Source of the DNA: GCA-002050365 sp038235165 | GTDB lineage: Bacteria > Acidobacteriota > Blastocatellia > Pyrinomonadales > Pyrinomonadaceae | DNA: 64,000 nucleotides | NCBI GenBank assembly: GCA_038235165.1 | Contig: JBBSUG010000012.1 | Location: 65,023 to 129,022, forward strand | Direction of reading: 5' to 3' | Part shown: one piece after another, positions 33,817 through 41,004 of the stretch | Numbering within the stretch: position 1 is the first letter of the stretch | Layout: each line of letters begins with the position of its first letter | The notes under the pieces: generated by a model | What the model saw: only the letters and a program-made list of their open reading frames with translations | Databases searched by the model: none | What the model was told of the DNA's origin: nothing | Translations under genes and position numbers: made by a program

Positions 33817-34617
33817 ATGGACGAATCACAAGCGCGAAAATTAATTATCGAAATCGGCAAATTGTTGTATGAGCGAAGCTACGTCGTTTCGTCAGACGGC
33901 AATATCAGTTGTCGTCTTGATGAAAACACGATTCTCGCCACGCCGACGATGACTTGTAAAGGTCGGATGACGGAAGACGGTTTGGCTTTGACGGATTTGG
34001 ACGGCAAGCCTTTGAACGATAAAAAAGCGTCGTCGGAATTGGCGATGCACCTTTTGATCTACAAAATGCGTCCCGACATCAATGCCGTCTGCCACGCGCA
34101 TCCGCCGCACGGGACGGCTTTTTCGGCGGCTGGTCTGGCGATTGACGCACCGATTTTGTCGGAAGTTATTTTGACGCTCGGCTGTGTGCCGCTGACCGAT
34201 TACGGAACACCTTCGACGAGCGAGTTGACCGATTCGATGAAGCCGTTTGTCGAGCATCACAACGCGCTTTTGATGGCGAATCACGGCGCGGTCGCTTACG
34301 GCAAAGACTTGTGGGAAGCGTTCGATAGATTAGAAACGCTCGAACACACGGCGAAAATCGCCATTCTTTCCCGCGCTCTCGGCGGCGCAAACGATTTGCC
34401 GAAAGAAGCGATTTCAAAGTTGATAAACATTAGGGAAAAAGCCGGTTATTTGACCGAAGCGGCGCGGTGTCAGTCGTGCGGATATTTGGAACACGCCGAC
34501 ATCAAATGTGAACTTGACGGAACTACGGCAAACAATTCAAACTCGAACGGCGCGAAAATTTCGTTGAGCCGCGAAGAACTAATCGAACTACTCGCGCAAG
34601 CGGCAAATGTTGGATAA
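33817..34617 (+). CDS. Class II aldolase (fuculose/rhamnulose-phosphate aldolase type), microcompartment-associated
   Basis: 266 residues. The class II aldolase/adducin fold splits sugar phosphates such as fuculose-1-phosphate to lactaldehyde and DHAP using zinc. Zinc ligands H93, H95 (C-H-A-H-P) and H156 (A-N-H-G) and the catalytic E74 (S-S-E-L-A-M-H) are present. After the core, about residue 216, comes an extension with C218, C221 and C231, a polar Asn/Ser linker and an amphipathic C-terminal helix (249-264), which looks like a shell-encapsulation peptide. It is the first enzyme of the shell locus, so it is probably the encapsulated enzyme. Confidence 0.88.
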   Translation: MDESQARKLIIEIGKLLYERSYVVSSDGNISCRLDENTILATPTMTCKGRMTEDGLALTDLDGKPLNDKKASSELAMHLLIYKMRPDINAVCHAHPPHGTAFSAAGLAIDAPILSEVILTLGCVPLTDYGTPSTSELTDSMKPFVEHHNALLMANHGAVAYGKDLWEAFDRLETLEHTAKIAILSRALGGANDLPKEAISKLINIREKAGYLTEAARCQSCGYLEHADIKCELDGTTANNSNSNGAKISLSREELIELLAQAANVG

Positions 34618-34620
34618 TTT

Positions 34621-35202
34621 ATGAAGGCTGTTCCGATTACAAATATGCAGATGACTCTGGAAGAATATTTGGAGTTTGACTACAATGCTGAAGGTCGTTA
34701 TGAATATTTCGACGGCGAAGTTGTCGAGATGAGCGGCGGAAGCCCGGAACATTCGCTGTTGGGAAATCGAGTCGGTTTTTTGCTGCAAAGGGAACTGATT
34801 CAAAAAAAATGTTCAGTTTGTAATTCCGAAGTTCAAATTAAAGTGCCGACGTTGCTGCCGTATCGTTACGGCGATGTTTCGGCATTATGCGGACAGCCCG
34901 TTTATGAAAATTTGGGAAATCAGCGACTGCTCGTCAATCCGAGTTTGATTGCTGAAGTACTTTCGCCTTCAACGGAAACCTACGATAGAGAGGAAAAGTT
35001 TAAAGCACATAAATCAATCGAGAGTTTGCGCGAATATCTGTTAATTTCACAGGCGAAAAAATTTATTACGCTTTATGTAAGACACAATGAAAAATTTTGG
35101 TTCCAAAGCGAATATGTTGAGGGCGAAACCTTAAAAATCGAATCGCTTGATTGTGAATTGAGCGTGGACGAAGTTTATCAGGGAATTATTTTTGAATCAT
35201 AA
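34621..35202 (+). CDS. Uma2-family (DUF820) putative PD-(D/E)XK endonuclease
   Basis: 193 residues, the usual size of Uma2. Seen are M-T-L-E-E-Y-L-E-F near the start, Y-E-Y-F-D-G-E-V-V-E-M-S-G-G-S (the nuclease-fold E), L-I-A-E-V-L-S-P-S-T-E-T-Y-D-R-E-E-K and the Y-L-L-I segment. These proteins are abundant in multicellular and environmental bacteria, often in mobile contexts, with no proven substrate. It lies three bases after the aldolase and 17 before the shell gene, which is odd for a nuclease. Confidence 0.85.
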   Translation: MKAVPITNMQMTLEEYLEFDYNAEGRYEYFDGEVVEMSGGSPEHSLLGNRVGFLLQRELIQKKCSVCNSEVQIKVPTLLPYRYGDVSALCGQPVYENLGNQRLLVNPSLIAEVLSPSTETYDREEKFKAHKSIESLREYLLISQAKKFITLYVRHNEKFWFQSEYVEGETLKIESLDCELSVDEVYQGIIFES

Positions 35203-35219
35203 AATCAGGAGAAAATGAA

Positions 35220-35498
35220 ATGCAGGAAGCATTAGGAATGGTTGAGTGTAAAGGACTCGTGGCGATGATCGAAGCGGCAGACGCGATGGTTAAAGCGGCG
35301 AATGTCGAACTCGTCGGTTACGAAAAAATCGGCGCGGGTTTTGTCACCGCGATTGTGCGCGGCGATGTCGCGGCGGTCAAAGCGGCGACGGATGCAGGCG
35401 CGGCGGCGGCACGTCGAGTCGGCGAACTCGTTTCGGTTCACGTTATTGCGCGACCGCACGGCAGCGTTGATGATGTGATGCCAATTGGTTTGAAATAA
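35220..35498 (+). CDS. BMC-H hexameric microcompartment shell protein
   Basis: 92 residues, canonical single-BMC-domain size. Six copies make the hexagonal facet tile of a proteinaceous organelle. The sequence opens E-A-L-G-M-V-E-C-K-G-L-V and follows the PduA/CsoS1 pattern (A-A-D-A-M-V-K-A-A-N-V and V-H-V-I-A-R-P-H). The pore-loop motif is K-I-G-A-G, where PduA has K-I-G-S-G, so the central pore would be lined by alanine-flanked glycines and be less polar. A good Shine-Dalgarno (AGGAGA) precedes it. It is the only BMC-H gene in the window. Confidence 0.96.
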   Translation: MQEALGMVECKGLVAMIEAADAMVKAANVELVGYEKIGAGFVTAIVRGDVAAVKAATDAGAAAARRVGELVSVHVIARPHGSVDDVMPIGLK

Positions 35499-35508
35499 CT
35501 AATCAAAA

Positions 35509-35775
35509 ATGATAATTGCGCGAATTATAGGCACGGTGGTCGCTTCGCAAAAAGATGAGCGGCTGAACGGCAAAAAACTTTTAATCGTAAAGCCGATTAA
35601 TCTCGACGGCACGGATCAGAGCGGCTATGTCGTCGCTGTTGATACGGTCGGCGCGGGTTTTCACGAAAAGGTTTTAGTCGTCGCCGGTTCGTCGGCGCGT
35701 CTTGCCGAAGGGAATAAGGACTGTCCGGTTGATTCGGCGATTGTCGGCGTGATTGATTCTTACGATTACAAATAA
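35509..35775 (+). CDS. BMC-P pentameric vertex protein (EutN/CcmL), copy 1
   Basis: 88 residues of the EutN/CcmL family, whose pentamers cap the shell vertices. Typical are I-A-R-I-I-G-T-V-V-A-S-Q-K at the start, the D-G-T-D-Q segment, V-A-V-D-T-V-G-A-G near 40 and the final D-S-A-I-V-G-V-I-D. It starts 10 bases after the BMC-H gene. Sequence differs from the other two copies, so the three are not recent duplicates. Confidence 0.94.
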   Translation: MIIARIIGTVVASQKDERLNGKKLLIVKPINLDGTDQSGYVVAVDTVGAGFHEKVLVVAGSSARLAEGNKDCPVDSAIVGVIDSYDYK

Positions 35776-35780
35776 AAATT

Positions 35781-36368
35781 ATGAGAAAACATCTTCCACT
35801 TTTTTCTGCACTTTTGTTTTGTTTCTGCATTTTCAATACCGCTCAGGCGCAAACCGACATCGCGCCGGAAAAGAAAAATCTGATCGCCGAGCTAATCGTG
35901 CTGACTAAAACTAACCAGCAAATCGCTAAAATTACCAACACGATACTCAAATCAATGGAGTTGACTTATCCGCTGACAATCAAGCGGTCAATTGAGAGCA
36001 GAACCGATTTGAACGCGAAGGAAAAAGCACAACTCGAAAGCGAGATGTCTGACAGTTTCAAATCGTTTAGTAAAAAGTTTCGGGAACGACTGCCTCAAGC
36101 CGTCGATTATCCTCGATACGTCGAAGAAGCCGTTTATCCGTTATACGACAAGTTTTTTACGAGCAAAGAATTGAGCGACCTGATTGCGTTTTACAGAACT
36201 GAAACGGGGCAAAAGGTTGTCGAAACAATGCCGCTTGTTTTCGCCGATGCAGATCGTTTATCGAGAGAGATATTGCTCCCGAAAGTATTGAAATTACTTG
36301 ACGAAATCATTGAAGAAGATTTAAAAAATGCACGTCAACCGCCGCCGCCGAAAAAGGTTTCAAAGTAA
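35781..36368 (+). CDS. Exported DUF2059-like protein
   Basis: 195 residues with a clear signal peptide (M-R-K-H-L-P, hydrophobic core, A-Q-A-Q cleavage site), so it is exported. The mature part is mostly helical with the I-A-F-Y-R-T-E-T-G-Q-K-V near 140 typical of DUF2059, and a Pro/Lys-rich tail. Function unknown. It starts 5 bases after one vertex gene and 2 before another, a strange place for a non-cytoplasmic protein. Confidence 0.8.
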   Translation: MRKHLPLFSALLFCFCIFNTAQAQTDIAPEKKNLIAELIVLTKTNQQIAKITNTILKSMELTYPLTIKRSIESRTDLNAKEKAQLESEMSDSFKSFSKKFRERLPQAVDYPRYVEEAVYPLYDKFFTSKELSDLIAFYRTETGQKVVETMPLVFADADRLSREILLPKVLKLLDEIIEEDLKNARQPPPPKKVSK

Positions 36369-36370
36369 GA

Positions 36371-36655
36371 ATGCAAATTGCCCGCGTCATCGGAACGGTT
36401 GTTTCCACGATTAAAAACGAAACGCTCGAAGGGCGCAAGTTTTTGATCGTGCAGACGTTAAATGCCGATTTAGAGCCGAGCGGTAAACCGCTGATCGCGC
36501 TCGATGCCGTCGGCGCAGGCGAAGGCGAATTGGTTTTTTGGTGTCGCGGCAAAGAAGCGAGCTTTCCGTTTAAACGCGATTCGACACCGACGGATTGCAC
36601 GATTGTCGGAATTATTGATTCGGATTCGCACGTTTTTAATGTCGAGCAGAAATAA
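36371..36655 (+). CDS. BMC-P pentameric vertex protein (EutN/CcmL), copy 2
   Basis: 94 residues. It opens M-Q-I-A-R-V-I-G-T-V-V-S-T-I-K and has I-A-L-D-A-V-G-A-G-E-G near 53 and T-I-V-G-I-I-D near the end, all EutN/CcmL marks. Its stop is directly followed by the ATG of copy 3, so these two are translationally coupled. Confidence 0.94.
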   Translation: MQIARVIGTVVSTIKNETLEGRKFLIVQTLNADLEPSGKPLIALDAVGAGEGELVFWCRGKEASFPFKRDSTPTDCTIVGIIDSDSHVFNVEQK

Positions 36656-36943
36656 ATGTTAATTGCGCGAGTGATCGGAAATGTCGTGGCGACGCAAAAA
36701 AATCAGCGTTATGAAGGTGCGCGCGTGATGCTTTGCCGGCAGATTACGCCCGAAGGCGAAGATATGGATTATACTTGTCTCGCGCTCGATTCGGTTTCGG
36801 CGGGCGAAGGCGACATCGTTTTAATCGTGCAGGAAGGATGGGGCGCGTCAACTGCGTCAACCGGCAAACAAGGCGCGGCGATTGATTCGGCGATTGTCGG
36901 TGTAGTTGATTATATTGATTTGCTGCCGCCGCAAGAGAAATAA
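36656..36943 (+). CDS. BMC-P pentameric vertex protein (EutN/CcmL), copy 3
   Basis: 95 residues. It opens M-L-I-A-R-V-I-G-N-V-V-A-T-Q-K with A-L-D-S-V-S-A-G-E-G-D-I-V near 50, and D-S-A-I-V-G-V-V-D near the end. Family length and motifs are complete. Three vertex genes with one facet gene is the vertex count seen in planctomycete-type shells. Confidence 0.94.
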   Translation: MLIARVIGNVVATQKNQRYEGARVMLCRQITPEGEDMDYTCLALDSVSAGEGDIVLIVQEGWGASTASTGKQGAAIDSAIVGVVDYIDLLPPQEK

Positions 36944-36970
36944 TTCGAGATTTCAAATTTCAAATTCCAG

Positions 36971-37294
36971 ATGGAAACTCAAAATATAAACAATTTAGCT
37001 GAAAAAATTGCGCTTCTATTGCAGACGGAAATGCAAAACGCGGATGGTAGTGTGAAATTTAGTATCGAAACAATCAACCGAAGATTAGCTGATCTCGAAT
37101 CGAAGAATCCCGGGAATCTAGAATCCAAAATTCAAAATTCAAAATCGTCTCATTTCAGCCAACAAAAATTTACCAATCTCGAAGAACTCGCTGATGAAAT
37201 AATTGCGGACATCGAAACGGAAAAGGCTTGCCCGTATGAACCGACGGGCAAGCCTTGCGACCATTGCGCGATGTGTAATTCGCGCGGCTTTTGA
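36971..37294 (+). CDS. Small protein with four-cysteine C-terminal cluster, shell-locus-associated
   Basis: 107 residues, no family recognised. The N-terminus (residues 5-21) is an amphipathic helix that could be a targeting peptide for the shell; residues about 45-65 are low-complexity and are encoded by a copy of the dispersed TTCCARA-type repeat; the end carries C87, C96, C99 and C102 (C-x8-C-x2-C-x2-C), fit for zinc or an iron-sulfur cluster. It is last in the shell run and faces lemA tail-to-tail with 3 bases between the stops. The cysteine end is encoded by a perfect hairpin. Confidence 0.65.
   Translation: METQNINNLAEKIALLLQTEMQNADGSVKFSIETINRRLADLESKNPGNLESKIQNSKSSHFSQQKFTNLEELADEIIADIETEKACPYEPTGKPCDHCAMCNSRGF
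37223..37256 (-). terminator. lemA terminator embedded in the 3' coding end of the cysteine-rich gene
   Basis: Perfect 12-bp stem AAGGCTTGCCCG/CGGGCAAGCCTT with a 10-base loop. Read on the minus strand it is followed by TTCC with TTTT at the stem end, 42 bases past the lemA stop. On the plus strand it encodes residues about 85-96 of the cysteine-rich protein. Confidence 0.5.
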
Positions 37295-37297
37295 TTT

Positions 37298-37921
37298 CTA
37301 CTGGTTGGTGTTTTTTCGCATCGAATTCGGATCGCCAACGTCCGGGACCGTTTGCGCTCTTTCATCAGCTTTGAAAAACGGTTCTTCCTTGAAACCCATA
37401 ATACTCGCCGTCAAAACAGCCGGAAATTTATTGCGCGTCGTATTGTAATCCGTCACAGCGTTATTATAATCGGTGCGGGCGACATTAATGCGGTTTTCAG
37501 TTCCGGCAAGTTCGGTTTGAACATTTTTGAAAGCGTCAATTGACTGAAGCTGCGGATAATTTTCCTGCAAGCTCAAAAGTCTGCCGATAGTTCCGCCAAA
37601 ACTGTTGTTAGCGTCTAAAACCGCTTGTTTTTGTTCGGGCGTTTTGTCACCGTCAGCACCTTGCGGAGCGGCTTTCGATGCGTCTAAAAGCCGTGAACGC
37701 GCCTCGGCAATTTGCCCGAAAACTTCCTGTTCCTGAACGCCCGCCATTTGCGCTGTTTTGACCAAATTCGGAATCAGATCCGCCCGCCGCTGCAATGAAG
37801 TTTCGACGTTTGCCCACTTGCCTTTGACACCTTGCTGTTTTTCCGTCAAATTGTTGTAGCTGCAACCCGACAGTCCGAATGCGACGACCATCACAGCCGC
37901 TAATAAATATACTCTTTTCAT
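37298..37921 (-). CDS. lemA: LemA family lipoprotein
   Basis: About 207 residues from the ATG at 37921. The signal peptide ends in the lipobox L-S-G-C, which is not universal in LemA but is seen here. The diagnostic W-A-N-V-E-T-S-L-Q-R-R-A-D-L-I-P-N-L-V near residue 37, S-L-Q-E-N-Y-P-Q-L and N-x-x-R-x-D-Y-N-x-A-V-x-D-Y-N-T are all present. Envelope protein of uncertain role, often beside TPM/YgcG-type proteins as here. Confidence 0.93.
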   Translation of the reverse strand: MKRVYLLAAVMVVAFGLSGCSYNNLTEKQQGVKGKWANVETSLQRRADLIPNLVKTAQMAGVQEQEVFGQIAEARSRLLDASKAAPQGADGDKTPEQKQAVLDANNSFGGTIGRLLSLQENYPQLQSIDAFKNVQTELAGTENRINVARTDYNNAVTDYNTTRNKFPAVLTASIMGFKEEPFFKADERAQTVPDVGDPNSMRKNTNQ

Positions 37922-38004
37922 CTTTTTTATCTCCTTCATAAAAAGTTAATTGTTAATTGTGATGTTAATGGCAATCGCCGTTTAGACAATTAACCATCAA
38001 CCGT

Positions 38005-38718
38005 TTACGATTTTTCCATTTTGTCAACGATTTCGATGACGTTTTCAATCTGTTCCATATAATCGCCAAAAATCCGATTTGCTTCGACTTCATCGAGTGT
38101 TTTGGCAAAATTATTTTCCCGCATATTCAAAACTTTGACGAATGAACTGCCGTCGATTTTCAAATTTTCGACGGTCAGCGCGATGATTTCGTGTTTTGTT
38201 GACGGCGGCTCAACGCCGTTAAGTATCAGAACGGCGCGAAACAGCGAGGCGAAACTCGAAAGGCTTTTCGCCATTAAATTTACTAAACCTTCGACCGATG
38301 CCGATGCGGGAATATACTCGCGGCGCAGTCTGATAAATTTACTTCGCAGTTCAAATTCGGTTTGATGTCTTAAATATTCGTCGGAAATATTCAGGTTCGC
38401 CAGCACATCTGCGCCGTAGAGAACTTTGCGGGCGCGTTCCATATTATGAAACTCAATCGGGAAAACATCCGCCGCATTTTGCAATTCGCCAACAGTAAAA
38501 TAAGTCGGCACGGAATGTCCCGTTTTTTTCCATTCGCGCATACACGCATTGGCATTTCGCAAGTCTTGCGGCGTAATTCGGTGCAGCGCGACCAATAACT
38601 TATAATCCGTCTGCTGCGCCGCGAAATCGCCCGCCGCCGCCCAGCCGTAAAGAATTACGGAAGCTAAATTTTTCCCGTGCGTCATCTTCAAATCATCAAC
38701 AAATGCGTCAAATTTCAT
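38005..38718 (-). CDS. Degenerate nucleotidyltransferase-like protein
   Basis: 237 residues. The opening S-V-I-L-Y-G-W-A-A-A-G-D-F near 21-32 recalls the polymerase-beta nucleotidyltransferase start G-S-x-A-x-G-D, but Ser is replaced by Trp and the following acidic pair is Y-K-L-L-V, so catalysis is doubtful. The rest is helical, like the C-terminal substrate-binding part of such enzymes. It sits between lemA and a TPM-domain gene in one orientation, which suggests a joint envelope role. Confidence 0.55.
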   Translation of the reverse strand: MKFDAFVDDLKMTHGKNLASVILYGWAAAGDFAAQQTDYKLLVALHRITPQDLRNANACMREWKKTGHSVPTYFTVGELQNAADVFPIEFHNMERARKVLYGADVLANLNISDEYLRHQTEFELRSKFIRLRREYIPASASVEGLVNLMAKSLSSFASLFRAVLILNGVEPPSTKHEIIALTVENLKIDGSSFVKVLNMRENNFAKTLDEVEANRIFGDYMEQIENVIEIVDKMEKS

Positions 38719-38759
38719 ATAATTTATTCTTCAAAGGACAAAAGACCAGGCACGACTGC

Positions 38760-39626
38760 CTACCAATCGCCGCCTGCCCCGCCGCCGCCAAAATCGCCGC
38801 CGCCGCCGAATCCGCCCCAATCACTGCCGCCCGATGAACCGCCGCCGCCGCCCCAATTACTGCCGCCGGATGAACCGCCCGAACTGTTGACAATGGAACT
38901 TAGAATCAGCGGAAGCCAAAATGAACCGCCGCCGCCGCCGCGACCGCCGCCGCCTCTGCCGCCGCGACTAAAAATTATAATCATTAAAATAAAAAGCAGT
39001 ATTAAACACCCGGCACTGCCGAAGAAAGAACCTCCGCTTTTTCGTGTGCTTCGCTCCTGCGGCTGAATCGGCGCGGGGTCACCTGTCTGCTTCGCCTTGA
39101 TGGTGGCGATATAAGCGTCAATCGTGTCGGAAATGCCCTTGCCGTAATTTCCTTGTTTAAATGCGGGAACGAGTTGCTGCCGCTGAATTTGTCCGACTGC
39201 GCCGTCCGGCAGTTCGTCTTCCAAATCGCGGCTAATCTGTGTAAAGTATTTTTTGTCGTCAATCGCCACAAACAACAATGCGCTTGGATTGTCGGTTTGT
39301 TTCGAACCGATGCCCCAGCCGCGAGCCACCGCCAGCGAATAATCGAAAATATCGCGGTCGCCGGTTGTTCTGACAACCGCGACGGCGAGTTCGACCTTCG
39401 GATTGGTCGAATCACGAAACTGAATAATACGCTGATTTAGTTGTGCTTTGGTATTTTCGTCGAGAACCCCGGCGTAATCATTAACCGGCGCATTCGGTTT
39501 CGTCAGCGGCGATTCGTCAATTGAAAAAGGTTTGGCGGACTGCGAAAACACGCTCTGCGTCGTCAAGCCGAAAAGTAGAACAAAGAAAAATGCGCTTAAT
39601 TTTGCTGTTGGTAGAATCTTCTTCAT
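38760..39626 (-). CDS. TPM-domain membrane protein with Gly-rich tail (YgcG-like)
   Basis: About 288 residues from the ATG at 39626, the codon 46 of a longer frame. A signal peptide is followed by a TPM domain (V-N-D-Y-A-G-V-L-D ... G-W-G-I-G ... D-L-E-D-E-L-P-D-G-A-V-G-Q-I near residues 45-170), one membrane helix and a Gly/Ser-rich tail. TPM proteins are phosphatase-like or photosystem-assembly factors; in bacteria they pair with LemA. Function unknown. Confidence 0.88.
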   Translation of the reverse strand: MKKILPTAKLSAFFFVLLFGLTTQSVFSQSAKPFSIDESPLTKPNAPVNDYAGVLDENTKAQLNQRIIQFRDSTNPKVELAVAVVRTTGDRDIFDYSLAVARGWGIGSKQTDNPSALLFVAIDDKKYFTQISRDLEDELPDGAVGQIQRQQLVPAFKQGNYGKGISDTIDAYIATIKAKQTGDPAPIQPQERSTRKSGGSFFGSAGCLILLFILMIIIFSRGGRGGGGRGGGGGSFWLPLILSSIVNSSGGSSGGSNWGGGGGSSGGSDWGGFGGGGDFGGGGAGGDW

Positions 39627-39699
39627 TTTTTCAATTATACATCGTTTGGTACTCTTCGACATAATACGAATAAAGTCGGGCGAAGTTCCCGGATTGAAA

Positions 39700-40500
39700 T
39701 TATCGCTCCAAAAATGAATGCAAAATAAAATGCAAAACGAAAAACAGAGCGACCCCGGCAAACACCGACATTGAAACGAGCGGTTTTTTGCCGCCGTGAT
39801 GATTGACTTCCGGGATCAAATCGCTTGCCGCCACATAAAGCGTCACGCCGCTTGCCAGCGGAAGCGCGTAAGCGACCGTGAAACCGATTTTTGCGCCGAT
39901 AAAATAATAAAGCAGAACGCCGAAAAACGTCGTCAACCCGACGAGTGACGTGGCAAACATCACTTCTTTGAATCCTTTGCCTGCCGCCAAAATCATTGAC
40001 GCAATCGTAAAACCTTCGGGAAATTTGTGCAGGAAAACGGCGAAAAATACGAGAATTCCGACGCGGTAGTCAACCTGCGCGGCGGCGGCAATCGAAACGC
40101 CGTCAAAAAATGTATGAATCAGCAAACCGCCGATTGCCGTGTAAGCCGAAGAGGTGGAAATTAAATGGTCCGGGTGCATTTCCTCGCCGAGGTGGAAATG
40201 CGGCGCGATGGTGTGTTCAAAAAATTGCGTGATTAAATATCCGATGAGCAGCAACCCCATCGGGTAAATTAATATTTCGCTGTTAAAACTGCCTTCTTTC
40301 TGCCAGAGTCCGATGACTTCGGGCAAAATGTCAATAAAGGTGACGGCGAGCATAAAACCCGCGCCCAACGCCAGAATATACTTGAGCAGTTTTTTGTAAT
40401 TTTTCTGGATGCCGGGCGGAAACAAAATCAAACCGCCCAGGACGTTTGCCAAACCCGCAAAAATACCAAAAATTAAAAGATTGAGAAGCGTGATCTCCAT
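39700..40500 (-). CDS. ZIP-family metal transporter
   Basis: 266 residues with eight hydrophobic segments. Metal-binding motifs of the family are in helices 4 and 5: I-H-T-F-F-D-G and L-H-K-F-P-E-G near residues 128-165, with a His-rich loop (H-F-H-L-G-E-E-M-H-P-D-H) before. It imports zinc or other divalent metal. It ends by the start of the TPM gene region without overlap of the assigned start. Confidence 0.92.
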   Translation of the reverse strand: MEITLLNLLIFGIFAGLANVLGGLILFPPGIQKNYKKLLKYILALGAGFMLAVTFIDILPEVIGLWQKEGSFNSEILIYPMGLLLIGYLITQFFEHTIAPHFHLGEEMHPDHLISTSSAYTAIGGLLIHTFFDGVSIAAAAQVDYRVGILVFFAVFLHKFPEGFTIASMILAAGKGFKEVMFATSLVGLTTFFGVLLYYFIGAKIGFTVAYALPLASGVTLYVAASDLIPEVNHHGGKKPLVSMSVFAGVALFFVLHFILHSFLER

Positions 40501-40593
40501 AAAAAAGAGTTATTTTCGCGGCAATAAAAGCGATTTTTAAACTTGAACGGGCAAAAAATATAAGATATAAACTTTAACGCAAACTTCGCCGAA

Positions 40594-40623
40594 AAGAAAC
40601 TATAATTCTACCGATAGTTTCTT
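40594..40623. repeat. Short palindrome upstream of the division cluster
   Basis: Perfect 10-bp stem AAGAAACTAT/ATAGTTTCTT with a 10-base loop. No T-tract on the plus strand. Role unknown. Confidence 0.5.
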
Positions 40624-40679
40624 AATCACACCATTAACAAATTTAAGCATCTGATTAAAGTAAAAAATATAAATAATTC

Positions 40680-40709
40680 TTGACAGTTGGCAAAAGATAA
40701 TCGTAAGAT
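40680..40709 (+). promoter_or_regulatory. Sigma-70 promoter of the division and cell-wall cluster
   Basis: TTGACA at 40680-40685, an 18-base spacer and TAAGAT at 40704-40709. It is the best promoter in the 500-base gap before rsmH. The start would lie near 40716. Confidence 0.6.
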
Positions 40710-40715
40710 GCTAAT

Positions 40716-41004
40716 TACTTAGTTGAAAACAGTCCGAAGCGATATTTTAGCGCGGGAAAATTTTCTACAAAAGGTGTGTTTAAGATTAAGCACTTTCTCC
40801 CCTGAGAGTTTCCGACTGATGACACGCGAAGATTAATTAAAACCAGTAGGACGGTCATAAAATAATCTGAGTTTTCGCGTTTAATCAAAGAAAATTTAAC
40901 AAAAAACTTTTTTGTCGAAGAATTTGGCAAATGCAGATATTAATGTGTCTTAATGTCGCGGACAATTGCGCCCGAAATCGCAGAGGTTCTTTAACAGTAG
41001 AGAT
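40716..41004 (+). other. Long 5' leader of the cluster, no gene seen
   Basis: About 290 bases between the predicted start point and rsmH. No open frame with support (an 71-codon minus-strand frame has no ribosome site or family). Several short self-complementary stretches, but no RNA family recognised. mraZ, which normally occupies this spot, is absent. Confidence 0.35.

Noticed and set aside
38677..39066. Proline-rich plus-strand open frame
   Set aside because: It is the reverse strand of the Gly-rich tail of the TPM protein; GGC/GGT runs read as Pro on the other strand.
40715..40930. 71-codon minus-strand frame before rsmH
   Set aside because: No ribosome-binding site, no family resemblance, and it lies across the likely leader of the plus-strand cluster.
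40716..41004. RNase P RNA, 6S RNA or SRP RNA in the rsmH leader
   Set aside because: None of the conserved sequence cores of those RNAs was found.
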